Shown here: positions 1 to 10,272 of the stretch, piece after piece | Position numbering within the stretch: position 1 is the first letter of the stretch | Layout: the number at the start of each line of letters is the position of its first letter | Assembly (NCBI RefSeq): GCF_000787575.1 | Contig: NW_012236532.1 | Location: 124,001-188,000 of the forward strand | Length of the DNA stretch: 64,000 nt | Reading direction: 5' to 3' | Source of the DNA: Acytostelium subglobosum LB1 | Taxonomy: Eukaryota > Evosea > Eumycetozoa > Acytosteliales > Acytosteliaceae | Notes under the pieces: generated by a model | The model's database searches: none | What the model saw: the letters and a program-made list of their open reading frames with translations, nothing else | What the model was told of the DNA's origin: nothing | Position numbers and translations under genes: made by a program

Positions 1-450
1 CCAAGATCCTCTGGTCCGGTATCCTGGCAGGCAGTTGTGCAGCATCAATCAGTACACCCATGGATGTCATCAAGACCAGAGTACAAGCCAAGCCAAAGCC
101 TGGTGACCCAATCTACAATGGTATCATGGATTGTATCAAACAAACTTTGAGTATGTATCCCCACCCTCCATCCACCATTTTTGGAATCATTCCACTCACT
201 CAATCACTTGATCAATCGATCAATCAATGATGTACAGAGGCTGAAGGACCACAGGCATTCACAAAGGGACTGGTACCAAGAATCATGATTATAAGTCCAC
301 TGTTTGGAATTACTCTGGTCGTATATGAAGTACAAAAGAAGGTAAATAATCAATGATTGTGATTGATTGATTGAATGATTCATACACGTACTAACACATC
401 AATCAATCTAGATTTGGGCATACACTCAGCAGAAGAAGTTGAAGCAATAA
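1..450 (+). CDS. Mitochondrial carrier protein, 3' part only
   Basis: This is the C-terminal third of an SLC25-family inner-membrane carrier, cut by the window edge. Exons are 1-150, 238-341 and 412-450, joined in frame. The third carrier repeat is visible: PMDVIKTRVQ fits the family signature Px[DE]xx[KR], followed by a YNGIMDCIKQTLKAEG matrix-helix segment and FTKGLVPRIMIISPLFGITL in the last transmembrane helix. The PLFGI/GLVPR pattern resembles glutamate carriers (SLC25A18/22) and citrin-type carriers more than ADP/ATP carriers. The substrate is inferred only. Both introns are short and carry ATCAATC runs. The protein ends in a short Lys/Gln-rich tail. Confidence 0.85.
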
Positions 451-1663
451 TAAGATATATATATTGTTTTGGACTCCACAATCAATCAATCGCAAGCGTA
501 TCACAAACACCAGCCAACCAACCAATCTCAAACTCAATCAATCAATCAACTATTAGAAGAACTGACACGATGATGATTGATGAACTTATGGATGTAAAAC
601 TATTATAGATGATGGTATAAATACACTACACTACCACCTCATCCAACTTAATGATCAATCAATCTTATTAATATTAATTATTTAGTTACTGCTAACATCT
701 TCATCATCATCATTGTCATCTGACTCAATGACTGAATCGTCGTCTTCATTGGTTGGACAAACCACACCACACCACACATCCGAATAACGAATCAATCACA
801 CAACTAACACAATGACAATGAATTAACAGACAGATCACCCACCCACACCACCACCCACCAACTCAACTCAACTCACCCTACCTATCCATCTATCATTCAA
901 ACTATATCTCTTTCCTAATCGACTTGATGAACATATAGACGAAGGTTCTGTGAATCTCCACTAACACACTCACACTCTATCCATCCATCCATTGATTACC
1001 AAATCATCCACCACAACACTTGAGTTTGATGAATAGATGGATGGGATAGATTGAGTGTGCTTAGTTGTCAATTGCCCGGCCCATTATGTAAGAATATAGT
1101 CATTGACATAGAACACATATTGACACCATCCACATTAACACACATCAACATCAACATCTCCACTCTAGAGAATGTGTGTCACACATTCTTAGCATCCCCA
1201 GCTTCACTCTGCCATCTTAAGAAGTTAATATTCGATGCATCATCATCCACCCTCAACACATCCACAGTGAGTGGATAGCAATGATGTTGCTTAGTATCCA
1301 GTCGTTAACCATACTTGGACAAAGGAAGCACACTTACCCCGCCACACCTAATCAGTCAGTCAGTCGGCCAGTCTATCAGTCAGTCCTGTCCTGTCATCAC
1401 CTCTACACTCCTATCCCCTCTTGTCACTACTACTACTTTGAACTCATACTACACAATATACGACACGACGACACGACGACACGACACCAACACCTACCCT
1501 TCATTACGCATTACCTTAGGTATACCTAACCAATTTACAACTCAAACAATACCTATACCTAAAATCTTGAAGATTAAGAGAGAGAAAGGTTGAACATCAG
1601 CAGCAGCAGTAGCATCAATTATAACAACAACTACTACTACAACTACAGTGATAAACAATCAAC
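451..1663. other. Intergenic region, 1.2 kb, with possible gene remnants
   Basis: No convincing intact gene. It holds low-complexity CAATCAATC tracts, a plus-strand open stretch at about 1051-1278 with LRR-like spacing (listed separately), and an acidic minus-strand open tail ending in a stop at 682-684 that might be a terminal exon. The last 100 bases before 1664 are purine-rich and CAG-rich and probably form the promoter and 5' leader of the TPR gene. Confidence 0.5.
1040..1335 (+). pseudogene. Possible leucine-rich-repeat gene fragment
   Basis: An open stretch reads as a Leu/Ile-spaced sequence (NIVIDIEHI, THININISTLENV, LCHLKKLIFDAS). This resembles the LRR-like proteins common in dictyostelids and represented at 8295-9923. 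A further LLSIQSLTILG segment follows at 1281 in a different frame. There is no clear start codon and no matching downstream exon, so if real it is a decayed fragment or part of a gene I could not assemble. It could also be chance. Confidence 0.2.
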
Positions 1664-3050
1664 ATGTTGGAGACTATACAACCAGAAGCATTGGAGTTGA
1701 AGGACAAGGGTAACTTGGAACTCTGGAATAAGAACTATGAAGAGGCACTCAAGTACTTTGATCAAGCATGTATCTGTGATCCAAACAATATAGAGTTGAC
1801 ATTGTCTAGAGCTGGTATGTTCAATTTCACGTCCAACATCCATCCATTCAATCAAACAATCAAACCCTAACAAGCCATGTCATTACTTAGCCGCACTCAA
1901 CTCTTATGGAATGTATGATGAAGCGATAAAGGCATGCCAAAAGACTTTGGACTTGGGAGAGACGTTCAAGGAGACGTTGGAGGATGATAATGATATTGCC
2001 AAAGTAATATTGCTACAATCAAAGGCATATGCTAGAATGTCTACGGCATACCTCGGCAGCCATCTCTATCAAGAGTCAAAGAAGAACATTGTCAACGCCA
2101 TCAACACTTACAACTGCGTGGAGTTTGAAGAGATGCTAAAGATGGTCAATGATCTGATACTGACAATGACCAGCCATGCTCAAGAGTTGTTCAAGGAGGC
2201 CAGTGAACTATACTACACCAAGCAGTATGAGGAGGCTTGCAAACTCTACACCGAGGCCATCGAGTTTGACAAGTGCAACAATGTACTCTACGCTAATCGA
2301 TCAATGTGTCACATCAAGCTGGGGATGTATCCCGAGGCTCTGGACGATGCCAACCTCGCCATTGATATCCAGGGCAAGGACCAACATGTCAACTACCTTG
2401 TAAGTTTTGTTGATTGAGTAGTCATATGGATGACGACACTTACTAACTAATCGATCAATCCCCAGCCATACTACTCCAAGGGCAATGCGTTGTACTCACT
2501 GAAACGTTATGATGAGGCTTTAGTGGCGTATGAGGAAGCACTTGGTATTAAGCCAGAGTCAGGACCTGTAAAGAAGAAGATAAAGAAGGTCACCGCCCTG
2601 CTTGATACCAAGGCCAAGTTGGTCAACAACAGAAAGAAGAAGAAGACAAAGAAGAGAGCTGCTGCCAAGGAGGACACGACTACTACATCATCCAACGACT
2701 TGAAGAATAATGACGACAACAACAATGATGAAGAGGAGGAGCACATGCCAACAATGGAGACATTCGAGTCAGAGCAAGCCTCTTCAGGCACACCAAGGAT
2801 CAATACGTTAAGAAGTGTTGAGGAGGATGATGAGATGCAAGTTGCACCGGTGCTGGCCGAGCCCTCCGAGTGTGAGGAGCTACAAACATCACTGGACGAG
2901 GTTGACGAGCTTAATATCCCTGTGTCCGAGGAGCAGGACGATGTCGTCCAAGACCACGCCAATGAGGTGACCGAAGAGGAGGAGAAGGAGGAAATGGAAT
3001 CAGCTGAACCAGTGCCAGAGCCAGAAGCAGATGCCGAGGATGATGAGTAG
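1664..3050 (+). CDS. TPR co-chaperone-like protein with acidic tail
   Basis: Three exons, 1664-1814, 1891-2399 and 2466-3050, give about 414 residues. Tetratricopeptide repeats are visible at residues ~8-75 (KGNLELWNKNYEEALKYFDQ) and ~155-265 (ASELYYTKQYEEACKLYTEA; YSLKRYDEALVAYEEA), with the usual W/LGY/A/F/A/P spacing. The C-terminal ~140 residues are a Lys-rich segment followed by a long Glu/Asp-rich disordered tail. TPR blocks of this kind are typical of Hsp70/Hsp90 adaptors such as STI1/Hop, but no DP or J domain is present, so the partner is not assignable. The start is the first in-frame ATG after a CAG-rich leader. It is convergent with the GTPase gene downstream. Confidence 0.85.
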
Positions 3051-3237
3051 TCATGTCAATCCAATCACTATATGTACATGTTCGATAATTCCCAAGTCTG
3101 TCTGTCTGGGAGAGGATGCCGAATGATTGGAACAGCTGGTGCTCGTTCCATCGCCTCTCTGGATGAAGCTCAATAGCCAAGTACTATACTACAACATCAA
3201 TAAATACTGTTGTTGTTTACATTAAGATGATGTTGAT

Positions 3238-4169
3238 TTATACATTGAAGCTTGGGAACAATCGTGATATGATACTTGGCTCCTTGTTGGTGGTCGTCGA
3301 TGTTGGCGACCTTGTGTTGTTGTTGCTGTTGCCAGAAGTGGAAGTGATTTGTCCATTTGCCAACAGATTACATCTTGCTCTCTCACTTGTATCCAACTCT
3401 ATCGACTCTATTAAATTACTCATTGCAGCATTGGACTTGAATTGATTACTATGTTCATAGAACTTGATGTTCAGTTCATTGGCCAGTGTCTGTGAGTGGA
3501 GTGGACAAGTCAGGTCAGTATTGGCAAGGCGAGAAGGACGTACTGGCGCCACAGAAATCAACTTACCGCACCCTGTTGATACGATACCTTGCGCTCACTT
3601 ATCATGTCCACCTTGTTACCAATGAGTATAAAGTATGGCTGTGGACGCTGTCGACACTTGTACCTTATTTGGGCCATTGATCGCTCTATCGTCAACAATG
3701 AATTACTATCAGTTACATCGTACATCAATATATAAGCATCCACTGGCAACACCGAATTAATATCATAGACTACATTAACAATGAACTCTACATTCTCATC
3801 ATTAACTCTCTTCCTATAAGTATACTATATAACCAGTAAGTGTGTGAGTTAGCGAGTGAATGACGACTGGTCGTCAGGCATGTGGCAGGGAGGTGGTATG
3901 ACCTACACGATCATTGACCAATGAAGGATCTATATGTTCAAATGCGGTCGAGCTATACCTGTTGAGGAATGATCGCTGTCCATTGTTTGGGAGGTCAGTA
4001 CATTGGACATGCAAGTACTCACTCACTCAATTGGCTTGACTTGACTACTTACCTTTCCAACAGATACATCACCAAACAGAGTGATTAGGGTTGTCCTGGC
4101 AGGAGGTAGACTCTGTTGTAACTGTATAGTTTGATCACTTATTTGATAAGCCTTCCTCATTTTGAACAT
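3238..4169 (-). CDS. Divergent small GTPase of the Ras/Rab superfamily
   Basis: Four exons, 4169-4053, 3975-3907, 3809-3567 and 3489-3238, give about 226 residues. A P-loop GDVSVGK (residues ~33-39), a Rab-like VDAYILMYDVTDSNS segment and the guanine-specificity motif GNKVDM are clear. Several canonical features are missing in this model. The residue after GK is Arg rather than Ser/Thr, the DxxG motif of switch II reads YDIN, and the C terminus (SRLFPSFNV) has no prenylation cysteine. It may bind nucleotide weakly or act as a soluble pseudo-GTPase. The exon 2/3 junction is the least certain part, and another acceptor could change switch I. Confidence 0.75.
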
Positions 4170-4444
4170 GTTCAACTATATGATGTTTGTGTATGTATGT
4201 TGCGAATGTCTTCTTGCTTACTAGTTGGCCAACTCGACATGTCAATAGAGAGAGATAGATGTAATACTTTGTTGTTGAGATTGAATGAGTGAGTCGAGTT
4301 CACTTCACCCTCCACGAAGTTAGCTTCAAGGTTGATTCAAATTCATTCATTCATTCATAATCAGAAAGAGATATTAGTTGTATTTATATCATTGTAGTTA
4401 TAGTTGTATAGTATTGATAGTAGTAGTAGTTAATAGTAGTAGTA

Positions 4445-5272
4445 ATGAGCACATCAACAGCCACAGCAACAACAACGATGTTGAACGACTCTGATATAGA
4501 TGAGTTGGAACGAAGAGTCGAAGCAATGGAGTTGGCACTGTTGTCTTATCAACCATTGGCACAGGACCCTGTGTTGCGTGCACCATTGCCAGGTCAACTC
4601 ACACTACAGCAACAACAACAGTTGATGCAACATCAGCAACAATCAAGCCCACTACTCACACGCAAGAAGCAAGCGGCACTCAACGCTGCACATCCCCAAG
4701 AGACCCTAGTCGATCAACTCGATCGCTTCCGCTCCACACTCAATCTCATCAAGACAGACAACGAAGCAATCTCACAGTTTATGTCCTTCTGTATGTGTCA
4801 TTCATTCAATCATTTGATCAATCAACTACTTATGCGCTATACAACAATGTTTAGACAAAGAGAATGAGACATTGTTCAACTCGATAGTGGAGAGCGATGA
4901 ATTGTTGGAACCAGTGGAGAAGCTAGCGATCATATTGTCATCAGAAGATGAGTTGATACAAACAGCTCGATCACTACAGTTGGTGAGTGAGTTGGAGAAG
5001 TTCATCAATCAACCATCGACTACAGGTGACATTCCAGCCAACATCAACAAGTTGCAACCAATCGAGTTGCAACACCACGAACAACAAGCCATTGCCATTG
5101 CATTGAATAAGAAGCTGGAAGAGAGGATACAATCATATAATGAAATTGTAAGTCTTGCAAGCCAGTCACCATTCGTGATCAGTACTGAACTCTAACATCG
5201 TCATCAATCAATCAGGTCCAATCACTGTCTATGAAGTTCGCACTGTGGAACAGTATCTTGTCACCAAAGTAA
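4445..5272 (+). CDS. dctn3: Dynactin subunit 3 (p24)
   Basis: Exons 4445-4790, 4855-5147 and 5216-5272 give about 231 residues. The protein is mostly helical, with an N-terminal coiled coil (DELERRVEAMELAL), a Gln-rich loop at ~55-75, and a C-terminal half with the p24 pattern (SLQLVSELEKFI; LSMKFALWNSIL), comparable to the LSKQFVQWDELL end of animal DCTN3. p24 sits in the dynactin shoulder with p50 dynamitin and p150Glued and helps couple dynein to cargo. The family is poorly conserved, so the call rests on overall helical pattern, size and C-terminal motif. The start is the ATG just after an AGTAGTAGT leader. It is divergent from the small GTPase gene. Confidence 0.75.
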
Positions 5273-5896
5273 ACATTAAATAACATACCCTACTTCTTAC
5301 TTGTATGTATGTGACACCTTGTTGTGTTTGAGTGGCTACTCCATTCATTCCAATGTCGGTCGGTCATAGATATAATTCAAGATATACAAGGGTGGTGTGG
5401 TGTCGTTTGTGGTGTGGGGGTGGGGTTCGGGACATCTCCAACCTTTCCCCGAGTCGAAGATCCAGACTGAACTTGACATAGTGTAGTGTGGTGGAAATGG
5501 TATATCTGCAAAGGGACTACACGACTACTCAATATAGAAGGAGGTCTGACCAATCTCTTCTGTCTCCATCCATGTTGAATTTAGCGTAATGTGGTGTCCT
5601 ACTACATGGTGTAGTGCGGTCAGTCGGTCGTCCATTCTAAGTCAATCTGTACCCTGCCTCCAACTGGTGTATATATGGTTGTTTGAGATGGAGTTTAGAG
5701 GTAGGAGTAGTCGTGCGACATCTCAGCCACTACCACCAATTCTAACTTACATCCATTCATTCTTTCCAGCACCTCACTTACTGACTCAACTCATTCTTAA
5801 TAATCATACTTATACTTATATATTATTTATTTATTCATTCATTCCACTCAATTAGTGTGATGAAGTATTATTTAATTTAAATTAAGACAGATAGTA
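5273..5896. other. Intergenic region
   Basis: No gene seen. The stretch holds GT-rich sequence near 5390-5420 and an A+T-rich segment with TTATTTATTTATTC runs at 5820-5880, which is probably the promoter and leader of the villin-headpiece gene. Confidence 0.5.
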
Positions 5897-7490
5897 ATGA
5901 ACGATATTGACAAGTCAAGGAATTCACCAGTTGGCATGGCTGGACGCCTAGCCAAAGAGTTTCCAGTCAGCTCACCACAATTCGATGATGTAAAGCAGTC
6001 GATAAAAGCAGAGTTGCAATCAGACCAGATTAAACTTTCAGACGATGTATCAAACATAGTGGATGGAAGTAATCCAATGGATGTTGATGATCCAGATTAT
6101 AAAAGAGAGGATGCTATTCAAACAGATGCTCAAGGTCGCATAATCATACCAAACTTTATGAATGAGGAGTTTCATAAAGATGGAGGTGCTGGAGGTGGCG
6201 GAGAAAATGGCAATGTGATAGTTATGTCAACTTTGGTTGACCCAACTACAACTACTTCATCATCAATGGAGGGTGTGGAGGGTGGAGAATGTGCATGTCC
6301 GCAATCAACATCAACCTCTACGACAATGGATACACAACCAGGGAAGACAGACTGTGTACTTGATCACATTGGACCAACACAGACCTTGAGCCATATTACC
6401 AAGGCAAGACCATTGAAGAGAGCATCCAAGATGATTAGGATTGCTAATATGATGGTGAGTAATTCTCAGATGAATGATTGACTCAATACGTACTAATATT
6501 GGTTTATTCCAGAACAAACCAACCCTTGCATCATCAACTTCAACTACATCTTCAAACGAGATGGCCGACTCAACACAACAAGAGACTAGTGCACCAATGA
6601 TGAAGGAAGAGATTATGATGCCAGAAGAGACTAAAGGTCAGGAGTCGACACCTGCTCAAGTTATCATAGTTCAGCCAGAAATTATTGAGGTGAAGTCACA
6701 GCCACAGCCACAGATGGTGGAAGTGAAACCACAAGTTCAAATGCAACAGCCAACTCAAAAGATAAAACCAGTTCCAGCGTCAAGACCATTGTCAACAATG
6801 ATGCCAACACACATGGAGACTGACAAGAAGGAGGTCAAGGCGGCAACAGAGACTGTGGTGGCTAATCAATCAATACCTATGGCCATGGAGGAGGACCAGG
6901 AGAGGAAGGAGGCCGAGGAGGGGGAGCAGGTCGAGCCAGAGGAGAAGACAGAGAAGTTCATTCCAAAGGGTGCGGTCAACATATTCGGCGATGCCAAGTT
7001 CAATCCAACCAACGTTGTCCTTAAGAAGACAGTGTCGAAGAGAAAGGAGAATCCTGGTGTCGATGGTCCTGACTCAACAGCGGCCGCCGCATCCTCTGGC
7101 GCTGCCCAGGTTGACTTCCGCTCGCTCCTAAAGCCTTCGGGCACATCATCAGCTCCAGTGTGCGAGCAACCGCTGCACCAAGACACAAAGGAGGAGATCC
7201 CAGACAAGACCGCCCAGACTATCCTCGAGCATGTCCATCAAGACTTTGAAGAGTCGGTGGCTGAGCCCGCGCCAACTGCAGTGGAGGTCGAGTATGCTCC
7301 CACCACAGAGAGCTTCAAGTACGAGGACATTATTGGCAAGAAGGTGACGGCCAACCTGATGCCATCCAAGCTTGAGGCATACCTTAGCGACGACGAGTTT
7401 GCCAAGGTTATGGAGTGCACAAAAGATGCCTTCTATCAGCTGCCTCTCTGGAAGCAGACCAATCTAAAGAAGAAAGCTGACTTGTATTGA
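5897..7490 (+). CDS. Villin headpiece-domain protein
   Basis: Exons 5897-6454 and 6513-7490 give about 511 residues. Residues ~450-511 form a villin headpiece. EAYLSDDEF, FYQLPLWKQTNLKKKADLY and the hydrophobic core residues match the F-actin-binding headpiece, including the terminal Lys-rich helix. The rest is low-complexity Thr/Ser/Gln/Glu-rich sequence with an NIFGDAKFNP-like patch, and there are no gelsolin repeats. In villin and its relatives the headpiece follows gelsolin, LIM or FERM modules; here it ends a mostly disordered chain, so the likely role is a flexible actin-filament tether. The GTGAGT..CCAG intron keeps frame. Confidence 0.85.
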
Positions 7491-7596
7491 ATGAACATTA
7501 CATTGTAAAGTAAACCATGATACTCTATCTTGGTCTTTGTTGTTGTTGTTGTTGATGATGATGATGTTGAGTTCGTTGATTGAGTGTCACTTGCAA

Positions 7597-8130
7597 CTAG
7601 TTGGTGTGCAGCTCAATACCTTGTTGGTCGGTTGCAGGCTGGTAGTGCCTCCTTGTCAATAGGACTGCGCCATAGGTCACGGCTAATCCAATGCCAGGTG
7701 ACATGATGAAGTAGAACACTCCTATAATCGTATCCTTTGTAACATGTTTGTCAAACAATAGTACAGAGTCGAGACAGTATCCACTGAACGTTGTGAATCC
7801 ACCTAGTAATCCAACCATCAGTCCATAGCGCAGGTCCATGTCGATGTTCTTCTGTTCCACTCCTACTACCTGCAACACACCGATCACTGCGCTGCCCACG
7901 ACATTGATGATCAATGTACTCCAATAGGCATCTGTCTTGAATCCTCTTATGAACAGTACATTCAACAGATATCGTAGCAATATGCCTACGATACCAAACA
8001 GGATGATCCAACCGAATCTTGCGCCTGCAAAGAAGTCGCGTGTCGTCATACCTGATGCTGCTGCTGATGATGATTGCGACGCATCGGCGGCGGTGGCTGC
8101 GGCTGTAGCCATTGCATCAGTAGCATACAT
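7597..8130 (-). CDS. CrcB/Fluc-type fluoride channel, single domain
   Basis: Intronless, 177 residues with four predicted membrane helices. Fluc signatures are clear: LLRYLLN near helix 1, TLIINVVGSAVIGVL in helix 2 (the conserved Asn), and GLLGGFTTFSGYCLDSVLL in helix 3 with the TTFS break that lines the fluoride pore. This family exports fluoride and protects cells from it. Yeast and plant FEX proteins are two fused copies of this unit; this gene encodes one, so it would need to dimerise as bacterial Fluc does. The N-terminal ~35 residues are Ala/Ser-rich. The upstream Met is used because it follows an A+T-rich leader; Met28 is an alternative start. Confidence 0.9.
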   Translation of the reverse strand: MYATDAMATAAATAADASQSSSAAASGMTTRDFFAGARFGWIILFGIVGILLRYLLNVLFIRGFKTDAYWSTLIINVVGSAVIGVLQVVGVEQKNIDMDLRYGLMVGLLGGFTTFSGYCLDSVLLFDKHVTKDTIIGVFYFIMSPGIGLAVTYGAVLLTRRHYQPATDQQGIELHTN

Positions 8131-8294
8131 CTTGTGTATCCTACTATTATATGTTTGATTGATTGATTGAATGAATGAAGAATCAGAGAATTGGAGTGAA
8201 CTTTGTAAAATGAAGGGGGGAGGTCACGTTCCTTTCTCAATCATTATTCCAGTTTGATCAACTTTGTATATTAATATAATAATAATTATTTACT

Positions 8295-9923
8295 TTAATT
8301 TGATGGTGATATTAGATTCTTGAATAGCTCGTTTGGAATGAGATAGCAAACTGCCTTGCCTCCATGGCCTTCACGAATGTGCATAGTATGTCGATTGATC
8401 GATTGATAATATGATAGTTGAGAATAGGCTGATGATGATAATGTTGGTGACAATGGCGTTGATGATGGTGATATTGGTGTTGATGGCCATGTGGATGATG
8501 ATTTACCTCCGGATCCACCACGACCATTGACTAGCATTGCCTCTCTACTCAATCCTGTAAAGTGTATATCCATTACCAGATGCTGATGATATAGACCTTT
8601 CTTCAATGCTGTTGTCAAGTCTGCAATGTTTCGGTCGGTCTTTGGATGTGTGAATCTGATGACGACCAACTGCAACGTCAAGCGCTTTGAAATCACGTCA
8701 AACAGTTTGGTGAGGAGGTCGACGCGTGTCTTTGATAAACGCGAGTCCTCAATGGTAACACGATCGACAAACAGTTGAGTGAGGTGATGGCATTCAGAGA
8801 TGACGTTCTGCAGACACTCGAGCTTGGAGGGCGAGTCCAATGTTGAGCGGATGTCAAGCGACCTCATGGCACTCGCGGTGGGAATCCTAAGATTCTCGAT
8901 GGGCACGTCCACATCTAGGATCAGCTTCTCGACCTCTGACGCGATGAATAACGCGCGATCACATGTTGAGAAGTCGTAGACGATCTTGAGTCGCTTGCAC
9001 TTGAGCTCAGGCAATGTGTTGTGGTAGACTGTTGCGATGTTGAGGCTTTCTAGCTGTGACTTGTTGGCCAAGTTGATCAGGAGCTCCTTGGACACGTCCT
9101 TGATGCGCATCGTCAGTGATTGCAGTGAGACGATGTTGAACAGGGGCTCAAGTATCGCGCTGGATCTCGCCACGTGGCCCATTACTTGGTTGGAGTTGTC
9201 CATAAGCACGAGCTTCTTGAGGCATTGTGTGAGTGGTGAACCGGGCTCGAACATCTTCTTGAGATAGAAGTCAAAGTTAACGTTGTGTATCTCCAACACT
9301 TGGAGCGAGTCGCCAACATTTCCAACCATGTAGTCTAAAAAGTCCGAGGACATCAAGTAGCTGATGTTCATGCGCTTGACCGTCGCGGCCTTCTTGAGCT
9401 CGAATCCGGCTTCCTCTTTGGTGTAGCCGTCATTCGTGTGCGTCACCAGACACAGATCGAGTTCCAGCGTCTCCTGCGGCTCAATGAACCTAATGATCTT
9501 CTCGAGACACTTGCAATCCATTGTGAAGCCAAATGTCAGCTTGCGTAGAGTGTTGCCAATGTTGTCAGGGAGGTATAGTTTGAGCATGATGTCAGCCTGC
9601 GACAAGTTGTACGTGGTGAGATGCAGCCTAGTGACATTCTTCCAGAGACAGAAGCGATTGGAGAGATGCTCCTTGTACGCAGCGTTGATCCGGGTGGATC
9701 GTGTGTCGCCTGTCTGTCCAATCACGTCACTAGGTGTCCACACGATGGTCATTATGAGGTGTTCATCAACGTAATGTGATATATAGTTGAACCAGTTCCA
9801 TGATACCAATGACATCTCAAGTAACTGATACATTCCCAATCTCTTATCACTCCAACAATGGTCCAATATTGCACGATGTAATACAACAGATGACAATGAT
9901 GTTGATGATGTTGTTGTTGTCAT
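8295..9923 (-). CDS. F-box/LRR-like dictyostelid family protein
   Basis: Intronless, 542 residues. The N terminus (VLHRAILDHCW..LLEMSLVSWNWFNYIS) has the shape of an F-box: a leucine-rich helix followed by the VSW-W-F motif. Residues ~90-430 are irregular leucine-rich repeats (SLQVLEIHNVNF, CLKKLVLMDN, SLQSLTMRI, HLTQLFVDRVTI). A Ser/Pro/Thr-rich linker (~455-500) precedes a short conserved-looking tail. Such proteins are often substrate receptors of SCF ubiquitin ligases, which is inference here. This is a large, fast-evolving family in dictyostelids, so no one-to-one name is justified. Confidence 0.7.
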   Translation of the reverse strand: MTTTTSSTSLSSVVLHRAILDHCWSDKRLGMYQLLEMSLVSWNWFNYISHYVDEHLIMTIVWTPSDVIGQTGDTRSTRINAAYKEHLSNRFCLWKNVTRLHLTTYNLSQADIMLKLYLPDNIGNTLRKLTFGFTMDCKCLEKIIRFIEPQETLELDLCLVTHTNDGYTKEEAGFELKKAATVKRMNISYLMSSDFLDYMVGNVGDSLQVLEIHNVNFDFYLKKMFEPGSPLTQCLKKLVLMDNSNQVMGHVARSSAILEPLFNIVSLQSLTMRIKDVSKELLINLANKSQLESLNIATVYHNTLPELKCKRLKIVYDFSTCDRALFIASEVEKLILDVDVPIENLRIPTASAMRSLDIRSTLDSPSKLECLQNVISECHHLTQLFVDRVTIEDSRLSKTRVDLLTKLFDVISKRLTLQLVVIRFTHPKTDRNIADLTTALKKGLYHQHLVMDIHFTGLSREAMLVNGRGGSGGKSSSTWPSTPISPSSTPLSPTLSSSAYSQLSYYQSINRHTMHIREGHGGKAVCYLIPNELFKNLISPSN

Positions 9924-10212
9924 TTCCTACTCCTACTCCTCCAAATTGTTATTATTTGTATGATTGATTGATTGAATGATTGTATGAATGATGGATGAAT
10001 GAATGGTATGACTAAAGGAGTGATAAGATGACACCTTTATTAGAAACGACATTCAGAAATATCTCCAATAGTTATTTGGAATTGCCAAAACAGGTCCACA
10101 AAAATTTTGACTTTTTGCCAGCCCTGGGCTTTGATGTCAAAAAAACTAACTGAAGCCGATCTCCAATGACTTGTATTATCTCTTTATTTACACAAACACA
10201 TAATACATACAA

Positions 10213-10265
<53 letters not shown>

Positions 10266-10272
10266 AAGGAGA
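9924..10272. other. Divergent promoter region
   Basis: Shared upstream region of the F-box/LRR-like gene (minus) and the aquaporin gene (plus). It contains a hexanucleotide ACATAT array (listed separately) directly before the aquaporin ATG and otherwise no recognisable gene. Confidence 0.5.
10213..10265. repeat. ACATAT hexamer microsatellite
   Basis: About nine near-perfect copies of ATACAT end a few bases before the aquaporin start codon, so the repeat lies in its 5' leader or core promoter. Its length is likely polymorphic. Confidence 0.9.
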
